Origin: Oscillospiraceae bacterium | Lineage (GTDB): Bacteria; Bacillota; Clostridia; Saccharofermentanales; Saccharofermentanaceae | Reading direction: 5' to 3' | Assembly (NCBI GenBank): GCA_902782985.1 | Contig: CACZPC010000063.1 | Coordinates: 1-8,441 of the forward strand | DNA length: 8,441 nucleotides | Part shown: positions 1 through 6,034 of the stretch, in pieces | Position numbering within the stretch: position 1 is the stretch's first letter | Layout: each line of letters starts with the position of its first letter | Translations under genes and position numbers: made by a program | The notes under the pieces: generated by a model | Seen by the model: the letters and a program-made list of their open reading frames with translations, nothing else | Told to the model about the DNA's origin: nothing | Databases searched by the model: none

Positions 1-240
1 CCTTGCTTCCTTCTCTCTCTTGCCCTGCTCGAAAAGGAACTTACCGTAGTCCATTACCTTACAAACAGGATTCTCGGGATTCGGGGATATACAAACAAGA
101 TCCAGATCCGCATCCTCTGCTGCCTTCTGAGCCTCGGCTAAAGGTACAACTCCAACCATCTGCCCGTCTGCATCGATCAATCTGACTTTCTCAAACTTGA
201 TATCGTCATTGATCATCTGATTACCGTTTGGCTTAGCGAT
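1..240 (-). CDS. infC: Translation initiation factor IF-3, N-terminal part (partial)
   Basis: IF-3 binds the 30S subunit in the cytoplasm, keeps it apart from 50S and proofreads the start codon and initiator tRNA. The minus strand reads 80 open codons from 240 to the window edge, so the C-terminal domain is missing. The N-terminal domain is recognisable: INDDIKFEKVRLID near residues 10-23, then PVCKVMDYGKF at about 58-68, the family's diagnostic block, followed by the basic stretch that begins the linker helix (EQGKREKEAR). The start is placed at an ATC codon (238-240) because an AGGAGG site (249-254) lies 8 bases upstream. The in-frame GTG at 247-249 overlaps that site, and the first in-frame ATG (214-216) has no ribosome binding site. 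Non-AUG starts are known for infC (AUU in E. coli), where IF-3 represses its own translation. By family habit rpmI and rplT would follow beyond the left edge. Confidence 0.93.
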   Translation of the reverse strand, partial: MAKPNGNQMINDDIKFEKVRLIDADGQMVGVVPLAEAQKAAEDADLDLVCISPNPENPVCKVMDYGKFLFEQGKREKEAR

Positions 241-248
241 ACTTAACA

Positions 249-254
249 CCTCCT
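249..254 (-). promoter_or_regulatory. infC Shine-Dalgarno that fixes the ATC start
   Basis: The minus strand reads AGGAGG here, followed by 8 bases and then ATC GCT AAG. The spacing is ideal for ATC at 238-240. It excludes the GTG at 247-249, which overlaps the site itself. Confidence 0.8.
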
Positions 255-260
255 GACCAT

Positions 261-286
261 AAAAAAAGAACGGTGAAATCCGTTCT
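261..286 (-). terminator. Intrinsic terminator in the infC leader (attenuator)
   Basis: On the minus strand AGAACGG pairs with CCGTTCT across a 6-base loop (267-286), followed at once by seven T (267 down to 261). It lies between the promoter and the infC ribosome binding site, so it would stop transcription before the gene unless the 5' arm is captured by the upstream antiterminator strand. Confidence 0.85.
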
Positions 287-385
287 CATACACAACCACG
301 AGGCACTTGCCTTGTTTATCTGTTATGAACCTCTTTGCCGAAGCTTAAGGTGAGAAAACGGATTTCTGCTTTAATTGACTATGTA

Positions 386-414
386 ATGATATACGTCTGA
401 ATGTCTTTTGTCAA
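386..414 (-). promoter_or_regulatory. Sigma-A-like promoter for infC
   Basis: The minus strand has TTGACA (409-414), a 17-base spacer and TATCAT (386-391): a perfect -35, a near-consensus -10 and the optimal spacing. It begins 7 bases after the stop codon of the upstream membrane-protein gene, so infC has its own strong promoter. The predicted start is around 379. Confidence 0.85.
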
Positions 415-421
415 CACCGCA

Positions 422-994
422 TTACAACAGCTCTTCATCGATAGACCATACCTCAGCCTGATGAACCTCCAAAGGAACTCCTCCGCAGCTGATAACGATG
501 ATCTTATCCGTCGGCTGATAGATAGAATACATAGTACTATCCACGGCCACATAACCTTCAGTTACAAGGAAAGCCGGCTTTTCGCTTCCTGCCTCGTTAT
601 AGGTCGTCCCCTTGCCCAGGATCGTTTCCACCCCTGCTGAAGGCTTTCCGAAAGCTACCCTGATCAGATTCGGGACAGCAAGTATGGTCGGTCCGAAGAT
701 TGCCAAGGCAACTACGACAAACATAACTTTTTGAAGTGTCGTAAAATACGATCGCCTGATCTTATTGATTATCAGAACGATGATCATCACAAACGGATAT
801 AAGGAAAATCCGAATGCAACGATGCCGAGCTTTTTGGAAACATAATTCCACTTCAGTGCCTTAACATATTCATATGTGATCACACATCCGTCCGGAAGGC
901 TGTGAGCAAGTATCTTGCTCAGTACCAACATAACTATGCCGATCAATAATAACACAAATAACAAAGAAAAAATTTTCTGCTCGCGCTTCTCCAT
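422..994 (-). CDS. Unrecognised three-helix membrane protein
   Basis: I do not recognise this 190-residue protein. It has three hydrophobic segments at about residues 8-30, 56-77 and 88-110, then a soluble C-terminal part of about 80 residues. By the positive-inside rule (MEKREQK at the start, KIRR at 78-81), the N terminus would be cytoplasmic and the C-terminal part outside. That tail (about 125-190) has alternating hydrophobic strands, for example AFLVTEGYVAVD and DKIIVIS, suggesting a small beta-rich domain. It holds one cysteine and no metal or catalytic motif I can name. There is no cleavable signal peptide. The start at 992-994 is supported by a purine-rich GGGGGAGA about 6 bases upstream. 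The gene is transcribed alone, divergently from the aminotransferase. No terminator follows before the infC promoter, so read-through into the infC leader is possible. Confidence 0.75.
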   Translation of the reverse strand: MEKREQKIFSLLFVLLLIGIVMLVLSKILAHSLPDGCVITYEYVKALKWNYVSKKLGIVAFGFSLYPFVMIIVLIINKIRRSYFTTLQKVMFVVVALAIFGPTILAVPNLIRVAFGKPSAGVETILGKGTTYNEAGSEKPAFLVTEGYVAVDSTMYSIYQPTDKIIVISCGGVPLEVHQAEVWSIDEELL

Positions 995-1022
995 AATATC
1001 TCCCCCTCAAACATCCAATATT

Positions 1023-1051
1023 ATTATACTATATGTCAATAAGGTTGTATA
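1023..1051 (-). promoter_or_regulatory. Candidate promoter for the membrane-protein gene
   Basis: The minus strand has TATACA (1046-1051), 17 bases, then TATAAT (1023-1028). The -10 is perfect and the -35 matches four of six consensus bases. Its -35 overlaps the -10 of the oppositely directed promoter. A TTGACA also occurs at 1034-1039 on this strand but sits only 5 bases from TATAAT, too close to serve it. Confidence 0.5.
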
Positions 1052-1053
1052 AT
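1048..1053 (+). promoter_or_regulatory. Candidate -10 box for the aminotransferase gene
   Basis: A perfect TATAAT lies 35 bases upstream of the chosen start codon. No good -35 hexamer is present at 16-18 bases, so the promoter may be weak or activator-dependent. Confidence 0.45.
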
Positions 1054-1087
1054 ATCTGAAGCTATAAACAAACAAGGAGAGATGACC

Positions 1088-2278
1088 ATGATCTCAGAAA
1101 ACATAAAGTCAAAGCTCGCAGGCGGCTCTGCAATCAGAAAGATGTTCGAAGAAGGAAATCGCCTCAAGAGCATATACGGAGAAGATAAGGTATTCGACTT
1201 CTCCATCGGCAATCCCGACTTGGAGCCTCCTCACGAAGTAGCAGAAGCTCTCGTCGACCTTGCAGTCAACCCCGTCCCCGGTATGCATGGCTATATGAGC
1301 AACAGCGGATATGAGTCCACCAGGAGCATAATCGCCAAGAAGAGATCTGATGAATCAGGTGTTGCCGTAACAGCCGATGCTATCTGCATGACAGTCGGAG
1401 CTGCCGCAGCCATGAATGATGTTCTTCACTCCCTCTTAGATCCCGGTGATGAGGTGATCGTACTTGCTCCCTATTTCATGGAATATAACAACTATATCGA
1501 GAATCACGGCGGCAAGATCGTCAAAGTTCCTACCGACGAGGATTTCATGCCTGACCTTAATAAGATCGATGCGGCAATAACAGCTAAGACAAAGGCGATC
1601 ATCATCAATTCGCCCAATAATCCTTCAGGCGTCATTTATCCCGCAGAACTTCTTAAGGGATTAAATGATCTTCTTAAGTCCAAGGATCAAGTTATCCATG
1701 TCATTTCCGACGAACCCTATATCGACCTTGTCTACGACGGTGCCACAGTACCTGCAGCTCTTTCATATATCGATAACCTTATCATCTGCTTCTCGTGGAG
1801 CAAGTCCCTTTCTCTTCCGGGCGAAAGGATCGGCTATACTCTCGTATCTCCTCGAAATGCAGATTATGCGGATCTTACCGCAGCTATCATCCTTTCGAAC
1901 AGGACACTCGGCAGCGTTAATGCTCCCGCTATCTGGCAGAGAGTTATTGAGAGATCGATATATGCCAAGGTAGATGTTGCCAATTACGAACACAGAAGAA
2001 ATCTCCTCTACTCCAACATCACGGACGCAGGATTTGATGCAATTAAGCCCGGAGGAGCTCTCTATATCTTTATGAATACTCCCAAGGGAATGAGCGATTC
2101 TGATTTCGCGGCAGCATGCGCTAAGTATAACCTCCTTCTCGTTCCCGGCAAGAGCTTCTCGGGAGAAGGTTATTGCAGACTTGCTTTCTGCGTATCAGAG
2201 AGGACTATAAGAGGTTCAAGAGAAGCATTCTTTAAGGTTGCCGAAGATCTCGGTATCAGTCACAGGAAGTCCTGCTGA
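1088..2278 (+). CDS. Class I/II pyridoxal-phosphate aminotransferase
   Basis: This is a cytoplasmic fold-type I transaminase that moves an amino group between an amino acid and a 2-oxo acid. Visible landmarks, numbered from the chosen start: substrate loop SIGNPDLEP near 39-47, GAAAAMND after strand TV (104-111), the cofactor-binding NSPNNPSG (174-181), the SDEPY aspartate (208), the Schiff-base lysine in SWSKSLSLPGERIGY (K239), and the carboxylate-binding arginine in YCRLAF (R364). The length, 396 residues, is normal. An ATG also occurs at 1082, but the AGGAGA ribosome site (1075-1080) is only 1-2 bases from it and 7 from the ATG at 1088, so 1088 is preferred. It stands alone between a divergent promoter region and its own terminator, convergent with the leu operon. 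Aspartate, aromatic or alanine donors are all possible; the sequence does not decide the substrate. Confidence 0.92.
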   Translation: MISENIKSKLAGGSAIRKMFEEGNRLKSIYGEDKVFDFSIGNPDLEPPHEVAEALVDLAVNPVPGMHGYMSNSGYESTRSIIAKKRSDESGVAVTADAICMTVGAAAAMNDVLHSLLDPGDEVIVLAPYFMEYNNYIENHGGKIVKVPTDEDFMPDLNKIDAAITAKTKAIIINSPNNPSGVIYPAELLKGLNDLLKSKDQVIHVISDEPYIDLVYDGATVPAALSYIDNLIICFSWSKSLSLPGERIGYTLVSPRNADYADLTAAIILSNRTLGSVNAPAIWQRVIERSIYAKVDVANYEHRRNLLYSNITDAGFDAIKPGGALYIFMNTPKGMSDSDFAAACAKYNLLLVPGKSFSGEGYCRLAFCVSERTIRGSREAFFKVAEDLGISHRKSC

Positions 2279-2303
2279 CACGTCACTATCAGGTATAAAT
2301 ACG

Positions 2304-2333
2304 GCACCCGGGGTTCGGCTCCGGGTGCTTTTT
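2304..2333 (+). terminator. Rho-independent terminator of the aminotransferase gene
   Basis: GCACCCGG pairs with CCGGGTGC, extended by a G-U and a G-C pair, around the loop TTCGG (2304-2328). TTTTT follows (2329-2333). It starts 25 bases after the stop codon. On the other strand no T-run follows, so it serves the leu operon poorly as an intrinsic terminator. Confidence 0.92.
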
Positions 2334-2335
2334 AT

Positions 2336-2379
2336 ATGACACTTGATGATCAGATACTCTCGAGTATCTTAAGTGTCAT
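2336..2379. repeat. Strong inverted repeat overlapping the leuB stop codon
   Basis: ATGACACTT (2336-2344) pairs perfectly with AAGTGTCAT (2371-2379). Inside it, AGATACT (2352-2358) pairs with AGTATCT (2363-2369) around CTCG. The two stems total 16 base pairs, separated by an uneven internal loop (7 bases against 1). The repeat includes the last codons of leuB (MTLKILESI) and its TGA. No T-run follows on either side, so an mRNA 3'-end stabiliser or a non-canonical terminator is more likely than a classic one. Confidence 0.7.
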
Positions 2380-3450
2380 CGATTCTGTATTAATGGTCTT
2401 ATCGTCATGTGAAGACGAGATATCCGCTGTCCTGTATCCGTCCTTCAAGACCTGCTTGACTGCTGCCTCGATACAGTCTGCAGCTTTTGTCTCATCAAGA
2501 GACCAGCGAAGCAGCATAGCCGCAGAAAGGATCGTTGCCATAGGATTGGCCTTTCCCGTCCCTGCGATATCGGGAGCCGAACCGTGAACCGGCTCATACA
2601 TTCCCGGAGTCCCCGGAGCCCCCAGCGAAGCTGACGGGAGCATTCCGATAGAGCCCGTGATCATGCCCGCTTCATCCGAAAGGATATCTCCGAACATATT
2701 GGATGTTACTATTACATCGAATGTCTCAGGCCGATTGATAAGCTGCATGGAGCAGTTATCCACGTAAAGGTAGTCCAAAGAGACTTCAGGATATTCGGGA
2801 GCGATCTTCTCCGCTACTTCCCTCCAGAGCCTGCTGGACTCCAATACATTCGCCTTATCTACGAGCGTAAGCTTCTTCTCTCTTCCCGCGGCATATCTGA
2901 AGCCTTCTCTTACGATACGCTCGATCTCTGCTTCGGAGTAGCTCTCCGTGTCAAAGGCGACGGTGCCTTTCGAGCTTCCGTCGGAAAGGACATCTTCGCT
3001 CATATATCTTCCGTGCTCACCAAAATAGATACCGCCCGTAAGTTCCCTTACTATAAGGATATCTATATTACTGACATTCTTAAGAGGAGATGCGGATGAG
3101 AGTTCTTCAAAGAGAAGCGCGGGTCTTAAGTTGGAATAAAGACCCAGTCCCGCTCTTAATCCGAGCAGTGCTTTCTCGGGTCTTAGCGATGCATCGACCT
3201 TATCCCATTTCGGGCCCCCTACAGCTCCAAGTAATACCGCATCGGAAGCCTTACATCCTTCAAGCGTTGCTTCAGGCAGAGGTATACCGAATTCGTCTAT
3301 GGCACACCCGCCTGCCTTATATTCGCTGAAGTTAAGCTTAAAACCGAACTTCTCCGATACGGCTTTCAAGACGCTTACCGCCGAAGATGTGACCTCCGGT
3401 CCGATGCCGTCTCCGGGGATAACTGCTATATTGTATATCTTCTCAGACAT
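2350..3450 (-). CDS. leuB: 3-isopropylmalate dehydrogenase
   Basis: This enzyme oxidises and decarboxylates (2R,3S)-3-isopropylmalate to 2-ketoisocaproate with NAD+, the third step of leucine synthesis, in the cytoplasm as a dimer. From the chosen start there are 366 residues, typical of the family. Landmarks: IPGDGIGPEV (11-20), LGLYSNLRP with substrate arginines (102-110), RELTGGIYFG (135-144), LVDKANVL with the catalytic lysine (K199), the family signature around NMFGDILSDEAG (251-262), and the nucleotide-binding EPVHGSAPDIAGTGKANP (286-303). The open frame extends 13 codons further upstream, but the ATG at 3448-3450 has GGGAGGG 7 bases before it and sits one base after the leuD stop, so it is the start. 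The gene is last in leuC-leuD-leuB, and its 3' end lies inside a strong inverted repeat. Confidence 0.97.
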   Translation of the reverse strand: MSEKIYNIAVIPGDGIGPEVTSSAVSVLKAVSEKFGFKLNFSEYKAGGCAIDEFGIPLPEATLEGCKASDAVLLGAVGGPKWDKVDASLRPEKALLGLRAGLGLYSNLRPALLFEELSSASPLKNVSNIDILIVRELTGGIYFGEHGRYMSEDVLSDGSSKGTVAFDTESYSEAEIERIVREGFRYAAGREKKLTLVDKANVLESSRLWREVAEKIAPEYPEVSLDYLYVDNCSMQLINRPETFDVIVTSNMFGDILSDEAGMITGSIGMLPSASLGAPGTPGMYEPVHGSAPDIAGTGKANPMATILSAAMLLRWSLDETKAADCIEAAVKQVLKDGYRTADISSSHDDKTINTESMTLKILESI

Positions 3451-3451
3451 C

Positions 3452-3949
3452 TCAGATCCCTCCCGACTTTTCCTTTGTATAAGCCACAAGTCCTCCGCAG
3501 TCGATTATCTTCTTGATAAAATCCGGAAAAGGCTTGGCGTTAAAGCTCTGCCCTGTCGTGATATCGGTAATTATGCCCGTATCAAAATCCGCTTCTACCT
3601 CATCTCCGGCAGCGATAGCGGAAACAGCTTCGGGACATTCCATTATCGGGAGTCCCACATTGATCGCATTTCGAAAGAATATACGGGCAAAATCCGATGC
3701 GATAACAAGAGATATCCCGCTCGCCTTGATAGCAACGGGAGCATGTTCGCGCGAGGATCCGCAGCCGAAATTTCTGCCCGCCACCATTATGTCTCCTGCC
3801 TTGACCCTGGATACGAAGGAAGGATCTATATCCTCCATGCAGTGAAGCTTAAGCTGCTCGGGATCTGCAGATGTCAGATGACGTGCGGGGATTATGACAT
3901 CAGTGTCGACATTGTCGTTATATTTAAATACATTACCTTTTACTTTCAT
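3452..3949 (-). CDS. leuD: Isopropylmalate isomerase small subunit
   Basis: LeuD is the swivelling small subunit that joins LeuC to convert 2-isopropylmalate to 3-isopropylmalate through a dehydrated intermediate. At 165 residues it is the short form that pairs with aconitase-like LeuC of about 420 residues. Visible landmarks are [13 protein letters not shown] (13-25) and the substrate-binding loop [14 protein letters not shown] (58-71), which is the family hallmark. The start at 3947-3949 follows a G-rich AGGGGGC, about 5 bases upstream, and lies 10 bases after the leuC stop. The TGA stop is one base from the leuB ATG, so the three genes form one translationally linked operon. Short LeuCD pairs overlap in sequence with citramalate and other 2-alkylmalate isomerases; the adjacent leuB favours the leucine role. 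Confidence 0.95.
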   Translation of the reverse strand: MKVKGNVFKYNDNVDTDVIIPARHLTSADPEQLKLHCMEDIDPSFVSRVKAGDIMVAGRNFGCGSSREHAPVAIKASGISLVIASDFARIFFRNAINVGLPIMECPEAVSAIAAGDEVEADFDTGIITDITTGQSFNAKPFPDFIKKIIDCGGLVAYTKEKSGGI

Positions 3950-3959
3950 GTCTGCCCCC

Positions 3960-5240
3960 TTACTTAAGATCGAAAGGCGTTGCCACTTTGCCCATTATCG
4001 CTGAAGCGGCAGCTACCGGAACGCCTGCAAGGATCACCTCGGATTCAACATGTCCCATCCTGCCTACAAAATTCCTGTTGGTGGTAGATACGCATCTCTC
4101 GCCTGCCGCCAGGATGCCCATATGACCTCCGAGGCATGGCCCGCACGTGGGAGTGGAGATAACACATCCTGCATCGTCGAATATCGCCAGTAATCCTTCA
4201 TCAAGTGCTCTTCTGTATACTCTCTGAGATCCCGGTATGACTATACAGCGGATACCTTCCTTTACATGTCTTCCCTTAAATATCTCAGCGGCTGTCTTTA
4301 TATCTTCATATCTTCCGTTGGTACAGGAACCTATTACTACCTGATCTATCGGAAGATCAACTTCGGATGCCGGCTTTGTATTGGAAGGCAGATGAGGAAG
4401 AGCCACAGTCAGCGGCACCTTTGACAGGTCGATAGTGATGATATCGGAATACTCGGCATCCTCATCGGGGTAGAAAGCCGTATATGCGCCTTTTACGAAT
4501 CTGTCTGGAGCAGTCTTCTCCATATATTCAAGAGTAACTTCATCTATAGGGAATATACCGTTCTTGCCGCCGCATTCTATAGCCATATTACAGACAGTAA
4601 GGCGCTGATCCATCGAAAGACAGTGGATCCCGTCACCCGTAAATTCCAGCGACTTATAAAGGGCACCGTCCACACCGATCATTCCGATCAGATAAAGGAT
4701 GATGTCTTTGCCGGTTACATATTCTGAAGGCTTGCCCGTCAGGACTACTTTGATCGCTTCAGGGACCTTGAACCATGTGCTTCCCGATGCCATTGCGCAT
4801 GCAAGATCGGTCGATCCCACTCCGGTGGAGAATGCTCCCAATGCACCATATGTGCATGTATGAGAATCAGCTCCGATAACAAGATCACCCGGGAATACCA
4901 TGCCGTTATCAGGAAGGATAACATGCTCGATCCCCATCTCCTTCTGTCCCAGCTCATAGTAATGGGATATCTCCTGCTCTCTTGCAAAGCACCTCATGCA
5001 TTTAGTGAGCTCGGCTGACTTGATATCTTTATTGGGAGTAAAGTGATCAGGAACAAGGCAGACTTTATCCTTATCGAATACTTCCTTTGCACCCATGTCA
5101 TTAAAGACTTTTATCGCAGGGGGAGTAGTAACATCATTGCCCAGAACAAGGTCAAGCTTCGCTTCTATAAGCTCACCGCTTCTTACGCTTTGAAGTCCCG
5201 CATGAGATGCAAGGATCTTCTGAGTCATCGTCATTCCCAT
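3960..5240 (-). CDS. leuC: Isopropylmalate isomerase large subunit
   Basis: LeuC is the iron-sulfur catalytic subunit of isopropylmalate isomerase, in the aconitase superfamily. Its 426 residues fit the shorter LeuC class, not the roughly 470-residue enterobacterial form. Three cysteines suit the [4Fe-4S] cluster: C306 in [10 protein letters not shown], and C366 and C369 in [31 protein letters not shown] (about 123-143) is a further family block, and MGHVES (395-400) precedes the C-terminal conserved alanine-rich end. The ATG at 5238-5240 is preceded by AGGAGG (5250-5255) at 9 bases, which supports it over ATGs three and five codons in. It is the first gene of leuC-leuD-leuB. The leuA product needed to make its substrate is not encoded in this window. 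Confidence 0.96.
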   Translation of the reverse strand: MGMTMTQKILASHAGLQSVRSGELIEAKLDLVLGNDVTTPPAIKVFNDMGAKEVFDKDKVCLVPDHFTPNKDIKSAELTKCMRCFAREQEISHYYELGQKEMGIEHVILPDNGMVFPGDLVIGADSHTCTYGALGAFSTGVGSTDLACAMASGSTWFKVPEAIKVVLTGKPSEYVTGKDIILYLIGMIGVDGALYKSLEFTGDGIHCLSMDQRLTVCNMAIECGGKNGIFPIDEVTLEYMEKTAPDRFVKGAYTAFYPDEDAEYSDIITIDLSKVPLTVALPHLPSNTKPASEVDLPIDQVVIGSCTNGRYEDIKTAAEIFKGRHVKEGIRCIVIPGSQRVYRRALDEGLLAIFDDAGCVISTPTCGPCLGGHMGILAAGERCVSTTNRNFVGRMGHVESEVILAGVPVAAASAIMGKVATPFDLK

Positions 5241-5271
5241 AAGGCGATTCCTCCTTTAGATTCATGCATTC

Positions 5272-5301
5272 ATTTTACTATAGGAATCACCCTGTTCTCA
5301 A
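5272..5301 (-). promoter_or_regulatory. Candidate promoter of leuCDB
   Basis: The minus strand has TTGAGA (5296-5301), 18 bases, then TAAAAT (5272-5277), each one base from consensus. The predicted leader before leuC is only about 25 bases, too short for a T-box or a leader peptide, so control would be at initiation if this promoter is the real one. Confidence 0.55.
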
Positions 5302-5311
5302 ACCCGATATG

Positions 5312-5337
5312 AGCAGTTTATGTGAACGATAACTGCT
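5312..5337. promoter_or_regulatory. Inverted repeat, candidate operator between leuC and the divergent gene
   Basis: AGCAGTT (5312-5318) and AACTGCT (5331-5337) form a perfect 7-base inverted repeat with a 12-base spacer. It sits 10 bases upstream of the candidate leuC -35 box and about 25 bases upstream of the other promoter, a usual place for an activator or shared regulator. No T-run follows, so it is not an obvious terminator. The bound factor is unknown. Confidence 0.4.
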
Positions 5338-5361
5338 ACATAAAAACTTAATGACCGTTTT

Positions 5362-5389
5362 TTGAATTCCCGATAACAATGTATATAAT
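5362..5389 (+). promoter_or_regulatory. Promoter of the 186-residue hypothetical gene
   Basis: TTGAAT (5362-5367), 16 bases, then a perfect TATAAT (5384-5389), 42 bases before the start codon. The ribosome binding site GAGGTGA (5418-5424) follows at 7 bases from the ATG. Confidence 0.65.
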
Positions 5390-5431
5390 GGGGTCGCTGA
5401 TAAAAAAACTATATGTAGAGGTGAACAGGAA

Positions 5432-5992
5432 ATGGAGATCACAGAATATCTGGCACAGTTTCACGGTATAACTGCAAAGATAGCACAAATGGGCAAGGTT
5501 AAGCCCAATTTTCTCAATAAGAAGAATTACGAAGCCGCACTCGAAAGATGGAAGACTCTTTCAGGCGAAGAGCTTACAAGACTCGATCAGGAGATCGGAT
5601 CTGCGGAAGTCATATATAAGAGCTTTGTATATACCCCTACAGCCCTTTGCTACAATTCAGTCGGCGTTCTTAATGTAATTCCGGTAAAGGATATCCTCTG
5701 GATCTATCCCAGGGTATTCACCCAGAGAATGAATTTCATTCCTTATAACAAGATGCATCAGATCCTCGTATTGGAAAGAAGCGGAGAATATCACGTTATA
5801 CAGGTAGCATCCACCGGCGGCTTCTCCAAAAAGGATCCCGCAGGCGATATTATCCAAAAGATGGCGCAGACGATAAAGCCTGTACGTCCGGGAATCGTCT
5901 TCGGATATTCAAAGGAGATTGAAGCATACTTCAGCGGTGACCTTCAGCAGGCTGCAGCAGAAATTGATCGAAGATCATACGGTCAGGCATAA
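5432..5992 (+). CDS. Hypothetical soluble protein, 186 residues
   Basis: I do not recognise a family with confidence. There is no signal peptide and no membrane segment, so it is probably cytoplasmic. Residues 1-57 are helical and charged (ALERWKTLSGEELTRLDQEIG). Residues 58-127 alternate hydrophobic and polar in strand-like fashion (AEVIYKSFVYTPTALCY, VGVLNVIPVKDILWIYPRV, HQILVLERSGEYHVIQVA), and a helix follows at about 136-149 (AGDIIQKMAQTI). Six or so strands closed by a helix recall a PH-like barrel, but that is only a shape argument. No catalytic or metal motif is evident. It has its own promoter, a good ribosome site and a terminator straight after the stop, so it is a single-gene unit divergent from leuC. 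The coding pattern looks like its neighbours, with no sign of recent transfer. Confidence 0.8.
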   Translation: MEITEYLAQFHGITAKIAQMGKVKPNFLNKKNYEAALERWKTLSGEELTRLDQEIGSAEVIYKSFVYTPTALCYNSVGVLNVIPVKDILWIYPRVFTQRMNFIPYNKMHQILVLERSGEYHVIQVASTGGFSKKDPAGDIIQKMAQTIKPVRPGIVFGYSKEIEAYFSGDLQQAAAEIDRRSYGQA

Positions 5993-5995
5993 GTT

Positions 5996-6022
5996 AAAAG
6001 GGAGCTTCACCGGCTCCCTTTT
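5996..6022. terminator. Bidirectional terminator between convergent genes
   Basis: AAAAGGGAGC (5996-6005) pairs perfectly over 10 bases with GCTCCCTTTT (6013-6022) around a 7-base loop. The A and T ends give a T-run on both strands. It starts 3 bases after the stop of the plus-strand hypothetical gene and lies 12 bases beyond the stop of the minus-strand ABC-F gene, so it can end both transcripts. Confidence 0.9.
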
Positions 6023-6034
6023 ATTATGTCTTAT

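Larger units (their letters stand above)
241..379 (-). promoter_or_regulatory. infC leader RNA, probable L20-type attenuation leader
   Basis: The untranslated leader is about 139 bases if transcription starts 6-7 bases after the -10 box. An upstream strand (351-365, read on minus as AAATCCGTTTTCTCA) can pair over 13 bases, with a two-base bulge, with 276-288 (TGAGAACGGATTT). That segment contains the 5' arm of the terminator hairpin, so the two folds exclude each other. Between them are a small hairpin with a UUCG loop (330-350: CCUU, an A-rich internal loop, GC-UUCG-GC, GAGG) and a second short hairpin, AGGC-AAGT-GCCT (about 301-312). In B. subtilis the infC-rpmI-rplT operon is known to be attenuated by ribosomal protein L20 binding the leader. 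The layout and position match that class, but L20 as the ligand is inference. Confidence 0.72.

Noticed and set aside
247..249. GTG as the infC start codon
   Set aside because: It overlaps the AGGAGG site, so the site could not serve it. The ATC 8 bases downstream of the site is the better start.
1034..1039. TTGACA on the minus strand as a -35 box for the membrane-protein gene
   Set aside because: It lies only 5 bases from the TATAAT, and no acceptable -10 occurs 16-18 bases downstream of it.
1082..1084. ATG at 1082 as the aminotransferase start
   Set aside because: It is 1-2 bases from the ribosome binding site, whereas the ATG at 1088 has the normal 7-base spacing.
3451..3489. A longer leuB with 13 extra N-terminal residues
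   Set aside because: The extension lies inside the leuD 3' end and has no family similarity. The internal ATG has GGGAGGG at 7 bases and starts the usual MSEKIYNIAVIPGDG sequence.
3299..3967. A 222-codon open frame on the plus strand across the leuB/leuD region
   Set aside because: It is antisense to leuB, leuD and the leuC end, which carry unmistakable family motifs. Its translation has no recognisable features and no good ribosome site.
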